Assembly: GCA_937946835.1 (NCBI GenBank)
Contig: CALFAV010000005.1
Coordinates: 53,234-117,233 of the forward strand
Source of the DNA: an uncultured Verrucomicrobiae bacterium
GTDB taxonomy: Bacteria > Verrucomicrobiota > Verrucomicrobiia > Limisphaerales > J093
Direction of reading: 5' to 3'
Length of the DNA stretch: 64,000 nucleotides
Below the pieces are notes generated by a model. That model did no database searches and was not told where the DNA came from. It saw only the letters and a list, made by a program, of their open reading frames with translations. Numbering within the stretch: position 1 is the first letter of the stretch; each line of letters opens with the position of its first letter. The translations under genes were made by a program, and so were the position numbers. Shown one piece after another: positions 44,469 to 55,985 of the stretch.

Positions 44469-45309
44469 CCTGGTATTTTGGGCGCCGGTGATGGCCGGGG
44501 GTGCCGTGGCGGGTGCCTCCAGTGGGGTGCTGGGCACCTTCATCGTGGGGATGCGCATCCCCTTCCTGGGTGTGTGCGTGGCTCACGCGGCTTTGGCTGG
44601 TGCGGTTTTTGGCGGGCTGGCCGGCCTGGAGGGGTCGGCGTTGCTCCTCCCGGCCCTGATCGGCGCGGTGGGCACCGCGCTGGTGCTGGGTTTGGCGGAC
44701 CCGCGCCGGGCCCGATTGGACGACAACACGGTGCTGAGCTTTCTGTTCTCGGCCACGATGGGCCTGGCGTTTTTGGGCATCGGTTTGCACGGGGTGTTGG
44801 GCAAGAGCGACCACGATGTCCGCGCACTGCTTTGGGGCAGCCTGACGTTTTGCCGATGGCGGGACGTGGCCGGGATGCTCGGGGCGGCGCTGGCCCTGGC
44901 GGCCTATGTAAGGGTCTGCTTCAAGGAGCTTCAGGCGATTCTGTTCTCGCGGGAACTGGCCGAGGCCTCCGGCATTCGAGCCCGCGCGGTGTGGGCGGGC
45001 TTCCTCGTGCTCGCCGCGGCGACCCTTACGGTAAATTTCCAGACCGTGGGCGGGCTGATGATCTACAGCCTGATCAGCAACCCGGCAGCGGCCGCCTTTC
45101 AACTGACCCGCGGCTGCGCCCGGGCACTGGGCGTTTCGGCGCTCTTCGGTGCAGCCAGTGGTCTGGGCGGGTTTCTGATTGCGGCCGCTACAGACCTGCC
45201 CTGCGGCGCGGTGATCGTGCTCACCTCCTCAGGATTGTTGGTATTGAGCACCGCGGTGGCTCGTCGCAGCCGTGGCGGGGATTCTCCGACTTGCAACCGC
45301 AGCCGGTAG
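44461..45309 (+). CDS. Metal ABC transporter permease (ZnuB/TroC-like)
   Basis: 282 residues with about eight hydrophobic helices. ASSGVLGTFIVGMRIPFLGVCVAHAALAG (shown as two pieces: GVLGTFIVGMRIPFLG and CVAHAALAG) matches the ABC-3 permease N-terminus with its conserved histidine. VNFQTVGGLMIYSLISNPAA is the cytoplasmic loop that contacts the ATPase. It completes the binding protein-ATPase-permease set. The gene ends before a convergent Rsm22-like gene. Confidence 0.92.
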   Translation: MLDLVFWAPVMAGGAVAGASSGVLGTFIVGMRIPFLGVCVAHAALAGAVFGGLAGLEGSALLLPALIGAVGTALVLGLADPRRARLDDNTVLSFLFSATMGLAFLGIGLHGVLGKSDHDVRALLWGSLTFCRWRDVAGMLGAALALAAYVRVCFKELQAILFSRELAEASGIRARAVWAGFLVLAAATLTVNFQTVGGLMIYSLISNPAAAAFQLTRGCARALGVSALFGAASGLGGFLIAAATDLPCGAVIVLTSSGLLVLSTAVARRSRGGDSPTCNRSR

Positions 45310-45350
45310 GATGGGTGTCTGTGCCTTCGTCCGGGGTCCCGGTTCAACGT

Positions 45351-45371
45351 GGCCAAGGCCGGTGCTTGGCC
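45351..45371. terminator. 7-bp hairpin between convergent genes
   Basis: GGCCAAG (45351-45357) and CTTGGCC (45365-45371) form a perfect stem with a 7-base loop, midway between the permease stop and the convergent Rsm22 stop. No T-tract follows on either strand, so termination activity is uncertain. Confidence 0.3.
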
Positions 45372-45430
45372 GGTCCCCTGTCAGTTACTTGTGAAGCGGT
45401 TGGCGCTGGCTGCGTGTGCCCTGCCGGAAA

Positions 45431-46516
45431 TTACGTGGGCGTGGCGGGCGCCGTCGGCGGAGTGGCCGCGGACAGCGGTGTGGCGCGAAGGATCCGGCCG
45501 GCCTGTTGTTCCCAGACCTGCCAGCCGGGGCAGTCCCCCGCGGCCCAGCGGCGGAACAGCGCCGGGTGCTCGCGGCGGTGCAACTCGCCTTCCGCCACGC
45601 CCGCCGCGCTGCAGGCCAGGGCCAGGGCGTGCGCCTTGTAAACCCGGGGCCGCCCCAGCACCCGCACCGTGCCCGGCGGCAGCGGCGCCGGCGGCCGCCG
45701 GTCCAGGACCAGGTAACTGACCGGCAGGCTGCGCAGGTCCACGCCGAGGTCCCGGGCAAACCGGCCCCAGAACGGGTCGCCGAAGACTCCCGGTGGCGGG
45801 GCGGCGAAATGATGACACCAATGGGTCTCCAGCCCCGGGGCCAGCAGGCCGCAGACCTCGGCGTGGGGGCAGGGCGCCACCAGATGAAAAACGCCGCGCA
45901 GCCCCTCCCGCACCCGGATCAAGGCCCGGCTGACCTCGTACGTGCCGGGCTCGACCCAGATCACCGCCATGGCGCGCGCGAGGCCGGCGAGCAGCGCCTC
46001 CAGGTCCGCGGGCCTCAACTCGGTCAGGACGTGGCTCACCAACGCCAACCCCGGTTCGGGGGGCCACCCTTCGAGCACGGTCAGTCCCGGATACTTGTGG
46101 CGGGCGCGCGCCACGGCAAAGCGCCGGGCCAGCGGCGAGCGGTCCCAGTAATACAGCCCGTTCACGCCCCCGGTTCCGAACCAATCCAGCACTGCGCGCG
46201 CGGCCACACCGCTGCCGCAGCCCCAGTCCAGCACCGGTCCTGGCGGGAGCCGCCAGCCGCGGTGCTCCAGCTCCCCCAGCACGTGGTCCCATTTCCAGCC
46301 GATGCGCTGGGCAAAGGTCGCATCGTAAGCGGCCAGATCGGCCTCGGTTTCCCAGTAGTCGCGGTCGGCGCCCCGGCCCTCGAGGAACACGGCCCGCAAC
46401 CGGGCCAGGGCGGCCGCGTCGGGTTCGGCGGGCGGGGAGGGCGGTTGTTCGGTAGGAAGAGCCCGCCGCTCGGAGAGAGGGGCCGCGGCCCGGTTCCGGC
46501 GTTTGTCCTGGTCCAT
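45431..46516 (-). CDS. Rsm22-family small-subunit rRNA methyltransferase-like protein
   Basis: 361 residues from ATG 46516 (GGGGG eight bases upstream); a TTG at 46570 would overlap ligA. SAM motif I is VLDWGCGSGVAARAVL. LVSHVLTEL, IWVEPGTYEVSRALI and the Cys/His-rich PCPHAEVC plus WCHHFA match the Rsm22 zinc or Fe-S binding region. VLGRPRVYKAHALALACS resembles the C-terminal RNA-binding part. Mitochondrial Rsm22/METTL17 assists small-subunit assembly; bacterial homologues are poorly characterised. It follows ligA by 50 bases on the same strand. Confidence 0.82.
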   Translation of the reverse strand: MDQDKRRNRAAAPLSERRALPTEQPPSPPAEPDAAALARLRAVFLEGRGADRDYWETEADLAAYDATFAQRIGWKWDHVLGELEHRGWRLPPGPVLDWGCGSGVAARAVLDWFGTGGVNGLYYWDRSPLARRFAVARARHKYPGLTVLEGWPPEPGLALVSHVLTELRPADLEALLAGLARAMAVIWVEPGTYEVSRALIRVREGLRGVFHLVAPCPHAEVCGLLAPGLETHWCHHFAAPPPGVFGDPFWGRFARDLGVDLRSLPVSYLVLDRRPPAPLPPGTVRVLGRPRVYKAHALALACSAAGVAEGELHRREHPALFRRWAAGDCPGWQVWEQQAGRILRATPLSAATPPTAPATPT

Positions 46517-46566
46517 GTGATCAACCCCCGGCGGCGCTGGGGTCCGGCCCACGGTCTCGCCAAGCT

Positions 46567-49952
<3,386 letters not shown>

Positions 49953-50089
49953 GGCGGCAGTCTGCCAAAGCCCCTGGCGCGGGGAAAGCGCGGCGAAAAA
50001 GCCTCAAGGCCCTGCGCGGCCCGGCACCTGCAGCACGGAGCCGGTCCGCGGCGTTGACCCGGCCGGCCCCGCGCTCGTACGCTGCGGCC

Positions 50090-51523
50090 GTGAAGTACCT
50101 GATGGCCCCACTGGCCCTGAGCGGGCTGGTGGTAACTGGCATGGGCGCCGCCCCGGCCGCGCCCGGAGAATGGCGGGATCTTTTTGACGGCCGCTCGCTG
50201 GCGGGCTGGCGCGCCGCGGAAACCCCGGCTTCCTTCCGGGTTGAAGGCGGCGCCATTGTGGCCGACGGCCCGCGGGCGCATCTGTTTTATGTGGGTCCGG
50301 ACGGCGACGCCAGCTTCGGCAGTTTCGAGTTTGAGGCCCAGGTGATGACCCGGCCGGGCGCCAACTCGGGCATCTATTTCCACACCGCCTGGCAGGAGCG
50401 CGACTGGCCGGGTCGCGGCTACGAGGTGCAGATCAACAACTCGGCCACGGGCGAGGGCGGTTACCGGGAACACAAGCGCACCGGCAGCCTGTACGGGGTG
50501 CGCAACGTGTACAAACCGTTCGTGCCGGACAACGAGTGGTTCCAGATCCGGGTGGTGGTGCGCGGCCCGGCCATTCAGGTGTGGGTAAACGCGGTGCCGA
50601 CGGTGGACTACGTGGCGCCCACGGCCGGCCGGGGCACGTTTGCCCTCCAATGCCACGACCCCGGCAGCCGGGTTTACTTCCGTCACCTGCGGGTACGCCC
50701 GTTGCCCGAACCGGCCACCGCGCCGCCGCCCACGCCCGACGCGGGCGCGGACCTGGCCTGGTTGCACGCCAACAATTTCCCGGTGGTTGACCTGCACACG
50801 CACCTCAAGGGCGGGTTGACCCTGGCCGACGTGCTGCAGCGCCAGTACCGCACCGGCATCAACGCCGGCGTGGCGGTCAACGGCGGGCTGGGCTTCGCCA
50901 TCACCAACGACGCCGGCATTGACCGGGCGTTGGAGGAACTGCGCCATCCGCTGATCTGGACCGCCCTGCAGGCCGAGGGCCGCGAGTGGCTCGGGTTGTT
51001 CAGCCCCGCGGCCATCGCCCGGTTCGATTACGTCTTCAGCGATGCGATGACCTTCAGTGACGCGCGCGGCCGGCGGATGCGGTTGTGGATCCCGGCCGAG
51101 GTGTTCGTGGAGGACCCGGAGCAGTTCATGGACCTGCTGGTCGAGCGCACCGTGGGCATCCTTGAAAACGAGCCGATTGACCTTTGGGCGAACCCGACCT
51201 ACCTGCCCGAGGTGCTGGCCGCGGACTACGACCGGCTCTGGACGCCCGAGCGGCGCGCGCGGGTCATTGCCGCCGCGGTGCGCCACGAGGTGGCCATCGA
51301 GATCAATGACCGCTTCCGCCTGCCCTCGGCGGCGTTCATCCGCCAGGCCCGGGCGGCGGGGGCGAAGTTTACCTTCGGCACCAACAACGGCGGGCGCGAG
51401 GACCTGGGCGCGCTGCGGCACAGCGCGCGCATGGTGCGCGAGTGCGGATTGGAGTGGTCGGATTTCTGGGTGCCCGGGCAGCGGCCCAGCCGGGCCCAAC
51501 GCGCCCTGGCGGCGCGGCGGTGA
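50090..51523 (+). CDS. Secreted DUF1080 (3-keto-disaccharide hydrolase) domain fused to a PHP/amidohydrolase-like domain
   Basis: 477 residues from GTG 50090, which gives a compact signal peptide (KYLMAPLALSGLVVTGMGAA). Residues 28-205 are a DUF1080 concanavalin-like domain: WRDLFDGRSLAGWR, ANSGIYFHTAWQE, GYEVQINNSA. Residues about 225-477 look like a metal-dependent PHP/amidohydrolase barrel: VVDLHTHLKGG (HxH), then a conserved region ending in FGTNNGG. DUF1080 proteins bind or cleave sugars and are abundant in Verrucomicrobia and Planctomycetes. A sugar-targeted hydrolase is plausible; the exact reaction is unknown. Confidence 0.83.
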   Translation: MKYLMAPLALSGLVVTGMGAAPAAPGEWRDLFDGRSLAGWRAAETPASFRVEGGAIVADGPRAHLFYVGPDGDASFGSFEFEAQVMTRPGANSGIYFHTAWQERDWPGRGYEVQINNSATGEGGYREHKRTGSLYGVRNVYKPFVPDNEWFQIRVVVRGPAIQVWVNAVPTVDYVAPTAGRGTFALQCHDPGSRVYFRHLRVRPLPEPATAPPPTPDAGADLAWLHANNFPVVDLHTHLKGGLTLADVLQRQYRTGINAGVAVNGGLGFAITNDAGIDRALEELRHPLIWTALQAEGREWLGLFSPAAIARFDYVFSDAMTFSDARGRRMRLWIPAEVFVEDPEQFMDLLVERTVGILENEPIDLWANPTYLPEVLAADYDRLWTPERRARVIAAAVRHEVAIEINDRFRLPSAAFIRQARAAGAKFTFGTNNGGREDLGALRHSARMVRECGLEWSDFWVPGQRPSRAQRALAARR

Positions 51524-51591
51524 GGCGCCCGCGGTCACGGCGGACAGCTTCCGATTGCCGGCGGGAGCCGCTTGTGGCTGAGTTTGCCGCC

Positions 51592-52704
51592 ATGTCGTCC
51601 GCCGCCTTTGCCGTGCCGTTGAATCCCCACCTGGCCCACCTGCCGGTGTACCAGCCGGGCCGCCCCATCGAGGAGGTGGCCCGGGAACTGGGGCTGTCGC
51701 CGGCGGACATCCTCAAACTGGCCTCGAATGAAAATCCGCTCGGCCCCTCCCCGAAAGCCCTGGCCGCGATGCGGGCGGCGTTGGACCGGCAGCATCTGTA
51801 TCCGGACGGCAACGCCTTTTACCTCAAACGCCGGCTGGCCGAGCGACTGGACCTGACCCCGGCGCACCTTATTCCGGGTAACGGCTCGAACGAGGTGCTG
51901 GAACTGGTGGGCCACGCGGTGATCGCCCCGGACACGGAGGTGGTGGTCTCACAGTATTGTTTTGCCGTTTACCCGATCGTGACCCACCTCTTCGGCGGCC
52001 GGCTGGTGGAGGTCCCCGCCCGGGACCTGGCCCATGACCTCGCGGCCATGCGACGGGCGGTCACGCCGCGCACGCGGGTGGTGTTTGTGGCCAACCCGAA
52101 CAACCCGACCGGCACCCTGGCGCCGGCGGAGGCGGTGCTCGAACTGGTTCACGGCCTGCCCCCGGAGGTGCTGCTGGTGGTGGACGAGGCGTACCTTGAA
52201 TACCTCGACGAACCGCTGGACCTGTTGCCGCTGATCCGCTCGGGGGAGCGGCCGAATCTGTTTCTGACCCGGACCTTCTCGAAGATTTACGGCCTGGCCG
52301 GGCTGCGCGTGGGCTACGGCATCGGCCACCCGGACTTCATCGCCGGGCTGGAAAAGGTGCGGGAGCCGTTCAACGTGAACGGGCTGGCCCAGGTGGCCGC
52401 CCTGGCGGCACTGGACGACACCGGGCATCTGACCCGCACGCGCGCGAACAACCGGGCCGGGCTGCGGCAGCTCGAGGCCGGCTGCCGGGCGCTGGGGCTG
52501 GCGTTCGTGCCCTCGGCGGCGAATTTCCTGTTGGTGCGCGTGGGCGACGGCCAGCGCGTCTTTGCCGAACTGCAGCGCCGCGGGGTGATCGTGCGGCCGA
52601 TGGGCGGATACCGGTTGCCCGAGTGGGTGCGCCTCTCGGTGGGCACGTCGGCGGAAAACGCGCGTTGCCTGGCCGCGCTGGGCGAGGTGCTGGCGGGGCG
52701 TTGA
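51592..52704 (+). CDS. hisC: Histidinol-phosphate aminotransferase
   Basis: 370 residues, a fold-type I PLP aminotransferase. KLASNENPLGPSP near the N-terminus, FVANPNNPTGT (substrate arginine loop region), VVDEAYLEY and the PLP lysine in TRTFSKIYGLAGLRVGY identify HisC. It converts imidazole-acetol phosphate to histidinol phosphate and can also transaminate aromatic amino acids. ATG at 51592 is the first codon in frame with HisC-like residues; the frame upstream overlaps the previous gene. No other his genes are near. Confidence 0.92.
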   Translation: MSSAAFAVPLNPHLAHLPVYQPGRPIEEVARELGLSPADILKLASNENPLGPSPKALAAMRAALDRQHLYPDGNAFYLKRRLAERLDLTPAHLIPGNGSNEVLELVGHAVIAPDTEVVVSQYCFAVYPIVTHLFGGRLVEVPARDLAHDLAAMRRAVTPRTRVVFVANPNNPTGTLAPAEAVLELVHGLPPEVLLVVDEAYLEYLDEPLDLLPLIRSGERPNLFLTRTFSKIYGLAGLRVGYGIGHPDFIAGLEKVREPFNVNGLAQVAALAALDDTGHLTRTRANNRAGLRQLEAGCRALGLAFVPSAANFLLVRVGDGQRVFAELQRRGVIVRPMGGYRLPEWVRLSVGTSAENARCLAALGEVLAGR

Positions 52705-52754
52705 GCGCCGCGCCTCCCCCGGGCGGAAACGGGGGTGCCGCCGGGGCCGTCGGC

Positions 52755-52776
52755 CCGGCTCCAGGGGCCGGTTTTT
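52755..52776 (+). terminator. Rho-independent terminator after hisC
   Basis: A 7-bp stem CCGGCTC/GGGCCGG with loop CAG is followed by five T residues (52772-52776). It lies 50 bases after the hisC stop and before the ROK gene. Confidence 0.6.
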
Positions 52777-52817
52777 AACTTCACCGGGGCAGCGGAGCGA
52801 CGCACAGTTCAGGGGCT

Positions 52818-54224
52818 ATGCGGAATCGTGGTTTGTGGTTGGTGGCCCCGCGGCTAACGCCGGTCCTGGACCCGGCCTTCCGGCCACCGGTGCTGGCCAA
52901 TCGCGCGTTTCAGGAGCAGGTGCGGGCCAGCGGGGCGCCGGTGCCGGTGGCGGTGGCGCTCGAGCAGGCGGATGGCTCGGTGTACCGCTTCGCCACCCAG
53001 GTGCTGCCGGCCGGGCACCCCGGAGCGACGGGCAACTTTTACTACCTCGAACGCTGGGTGAAGTTCCTGCTCTGGTCGCGCGGCGGCTGGCGCCTGCACG
53101 TGGCCGCGCCGCCCGAGCTGGTCGAGGCCTTGCAACGGCACTACCGCGCGACCGAGGCCGGCCGGTTCGACGCGGAAATGATGGGGGCGCGCATCTACGA
53201 GCGGCCGTTCACCGTGCACCCCTGCCGGCCGGAGGAACTGCCGCCGGAGCGCACCACCAGTCGGCCCCTGGGCCGGCACCTTGAGGGCTGTCGGATCGGC
53301 TTCGACCTGGGGGGCAGCGACCGCAAGGTGGCCGCCGTGTGGGATGGCCGCGTGGTGTTCAGCGAGGAGGTGGTGTGGGACCCGATTCGCCAGAGCGATC
53401 CGCAATACCATTTCGACGGCATCATGGACTCGCTGCGCGCCGCCGCCGCGCACCTGCCGCGGGTGGACGCCATCGGGGGCAGTGCCGCCGGAGTGTACGT
53501 GAACAACCGGGTCAAGGTGGCCTCGCTGTTTCGCGGTGTGCCCGACGAGCTGTTTGACCGCCGGGTCAAGGACCTGTTCCTCGAAATCCGCCGGGCCTGG
53601 AACAACGTGCCCTTCGAGGTGGTCAACGACGGGGAGGTGACCGCCCTGGCCGGCTCGATGGCGCTGGGCGACAACGCGGTCCTGGGCCTGGCCCTGGGCA
53701 CCAGCACCGCCGGCGGCTACGTGACCCCCGAGGGCAACATCACCTCCTGGCTCAACGAGCTGGCCTTTGTGCCCGTGGATTATCAGCCGCACGCACCCGT
53801 GGACGAGTGGTCGCGCGACGCCGGCACCGGCGCGAAGTACTTCTCGCAACAGGCGGTCGGGCGACTCCTGGACGTGGCCGGCATCGAGGCCGGCCCGGAT
53901 CTCGGCCTGCCGGAAATTCTGGTCCAGGTCCAGAGCCTGATGGCAGCGGGCGATTACCGCGCCCGCAAAATCTTCGAAACCATCGGCACCTACCTCGGCT
54001 ACACGGTTGCCCACTTCGCGGACTTTTACGACTTCCGTCACCTGCTCATCCTGGGCCGGGTGACCAGCGGCGAGGGCGGGGCGGTGATTCTGCGCGGGGC
54101 CCAGGCGGTGCTGGAGCAGGAATTCCCCGACCTGGCCGCGCGCCTCACCCTTCACCTGCCCGGCGAAAAAGAGAAGCGCCACGGCCAGGCCATCGCCGCC
54201 GCCAGCCTCCCGGCGCTGGAGTGA
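52818..54224 (+). CDS. ROK-family sugar kinase/regulator-like protein with N-terminal extension
   Basis: 468 residues. The ROK/actin-fold begins near residue 158 (RIGFDLGGSDRKVAAV, the phosphate-1 motif), followed by AIGGSAAGVYVNN and EVVNDGEVTALAGSMAL with the catalytic aspartate region (GEVTAL in place of DAN-AA). ALGTSTAGGYV is the phosphate-2/adenosine region. The first 150 residues are an unassigned domain with no helix-turn-helix and no ROK zinc motif. ROK proteins phosphorylate sugars or act as repressors; kinase activity here is uncertain. Confidence 0.8.
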   Translation: MRNRGLWLVAPRLTPVLDPAFRPPVLANRAFQEQVRASGAPVPVAVALEQADGSVYRFATQVLPAGHPGATGNFYYLERWVKFLLWSRGGWRLHVAAPPELVEALQRHYRATEAGRFDAEMMGARIYERPFTVHPCRPEELPPERTTSRPLGRHLEGCRIGFDLGGSDRKVAAVWDGRVVFSEEVVWDPIRQSDPQYHFDGIMDSLRAAAAHLPRVDAIGGSAAGVYVNNRVKVASLFRGVPDELFDRRVKDLFLEIRRAWNNVPFEVVNDGEVTALAGSMALGDNAVLGLALGTSTAGGYVTPEGNITSWLNELAFVPVDYQPHAPVDEWSRDAGTGAKYFSQQAVGRLLDVAGIEAGPDLGLPEILVQVQSLMAAGDYRARKIFETIGTYLGYTVAHFADFYDFRHLLILGRVTSGEGGAVILRGAQAVLEQEFPDLAARLTLHLPGEKEKRHGQAIAAASLPALE

Positions 54225-54233
54225 GACGAAACG

Positions 54234-55898
54234 ATGGGCCGGCACCGCGACCCTCACCGCGCGGACGGCGGAACGGTTTTCCCGACCCCCGGCGGTGGCG
54301 CCGGACTGGTCGCTGTCGGCCGGCGGGGGTGCGGCCGTCGTGGCTGCGGCTGGGGTGCGGTGTTCCTGCTGGCCCTGGCCGGACTGTGGGCCGCGGCAGG
54401 GACGGCCGAGACCCGGGTGGACTGGCTGTTCCCGCCGGGCGGTCGGGTGGGCACTGCGTTCGAGGTGCGACTGGCGGGGCAACTCAGTGCCTGGCCCTTG
54501 GCGGTGTGGACGGAGGAGCCGGAATTGCATTTTGAGGCAACGGCCGCGCCGGGACACTTTCAGGTGACCCTCGGCACCAATGCCACACCCGGACCACTTC
54601 TGATCCGGTTTGTTGACCCCGCGGCGGCCAGTGTGCCCTGCCAGTTTGTCGTGGGCCGGTTCCCGGAATGGACCTGGCCGGAAGCCGCCCCCGCCACCAA
54701 CGCCCCCCCGGCCGGGCAAGCGGGGTTCCCCGAGCACGTGACCCCACCCGCAACGCTCCAAGGGCGCCTGGACGGACGCGGTCATGAGCACGTGTGGCTC
54801 CTGAATTTGCCCGGCCCGGCCACGGTGCGGCTCGAGGCCGTCGCGTCCCGGCTCGACAGCCCGGGCACGGTGCGGCTGGAGTTGGCCGACGCTTCGGGGA
54901 CGCGGCTGGGGTGGTCCACGAACCGGCCGCCGGCCGATCCGGTGCTGGAATGTCTGGTGCCGCAAGCGGGCCTTTGCCCCCTGCGGGTGTCCGCGGTCCT
55001 GAGCGAAGGCCTGTCCGGCTCGGTGCCCGCCGCGCCGGTGATTTACCGGGTCACGGTCACCACCCACGAAGCCGGCCGCGCAGCGGCGGCCCTCCCGGCC
55101 GGGGCGTGGATGGAAGGGGCGCCGTGGCCGGACGCCGCGTCGCGCGTGGTGCTTCGCGAACTTCCCGTCGTGCCCGAACCGGTGCTGCACCCCGAGACGC
55201 TCAGCCCCACCACTGATTTCGCCGGCACCTTCGGCGGGTTCATCAATCCGGCCGGGGACCAGGACCGTTTCGGGTTTCAAACCCGCCGCGAGCTGGGGCA
55301 CCGGTTCCAGGTCCGCGCCGTGAACCCCGGGTCAAGTTTCCTGCCGGTGCTGCGGGTGTTGGCCGCCGATGGCGCGGTGCTGGCCGAGTCTGTGCCCGGT
55401 CCGGAAACGGTGCTGGAGTGGACGGCGCCGGCCGACGGCGCGTACGTGCTGGCCGTGGCGGACGCCGCCGACTCCGGCGGGCCGGACTTCGGTTACGAAC
55501 TGGAGATCAGCCCGCCGCAACCGCGCCTGGTCGCCACCGCCCCCACACACACCTTGCGCCTTCCGCCCGGCGGGCGTCTGACCCTCCCGGTGCAGGTGCG
55601 CCGGCCCGACACCCTTCGCAGCCCCCTCACCGTCGCGACCTTTGGCCTGCCGGCGGGCGTGCAGGCCGGCCACGCCATCCTGGCGCCGGACGCGGACACC
55701 GTTGCCCTCGAATGGCAGGCGCGGGACGAAACGCCCCGTTTCAGCGGGCCGGTGCGGGTATGGGTAATGGACCCGCTGGTCGCGCCGCCGCGGACAATTG
55801 CCGTCACCGCGCCGCTGCTCGGCCGGCACGCGCCGCCCGGCGGTTTGCTGATCAATGAGACCGGCGTGTTCTGGTTGACCGTGGGCGAGTCCGAATAA
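54234..55898 (+). CDS. Secreted protein with repeated PPC-like beta domains, function unknown
   Basis: 554 residues. A long basic, Gly-rich N-terminus precedes a hydrophobic segment (WGAVFLLALAGLWAAAG) that acts as signal peptide. The first mature domain resembles a pre-peptidase-type entry found in planctomycete and verrucomicrobial exported proteins. Two later segments (DGRGHEHVWLLNLPGPATVRLE and PAGDQDRFGFQTRRELG) follow the pattern of bacterial pre-peptidase C-terminal (PPC) domains. There is no peptidase or other catalytic motif. It starts 9 bases after the ROK gene and is likely co-transcribed with it. Confidence 0.7.
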   Translation: MGRHRDPHRADGGTVFPTPGGGAGLVAVGRRGCGRRGCGWGAVFLLALAGLWAAAGTAETRVDWLFPPGGRVGTAFEVRLAGQLSAWPLAVWTEEPELHFEATAAPGHFQVTLGTNATPGPLLIRFVDPAAASVPCQFVVGRFPEWTWPEAAPATNAPPAGQAGFPEHVTPPATLQGRLDGRGHEHVWLLNLPGPATVRLEAVASRLDSPGTVRLELADASGTRLGWSTNRPPADPVLECLVPQAGLCPLRVSAVLSEGLSGSVPAAPVIYRVTVTTHEAGRAAAALPAGAWMEGAPWPDAASRVVLRELPVVPEPVLHPETLSPTTDFAGTFGGFINPAGDQDRFGFQTRRELGHRFQVRAVNPGSSFLPVLRVLAADGAVLAESVPGPETVLEWTAPADGAYVLAVADAADSGGPDFGYELEISPPQPRLVATAPTHTLRLPPGGRLTLPVQVRRPDTLRSPLTVATFGLPAGVQAGHAILAPDADTVALEWQARDETPRFSGPVRVWVMDPLVAPPRTIAVTAPLLGRHAPPGGLLINETGVFWLTVGESE

Positions 55899-55985
55899 GT
55901 GCCGCCGGGCGGGGTGCGAGCAGGCGGGCCGCCGACGCTTCGCCGAGCCGGGCCGGGTGCTCCGGTGTCCCCGGGCGAATCCCGC

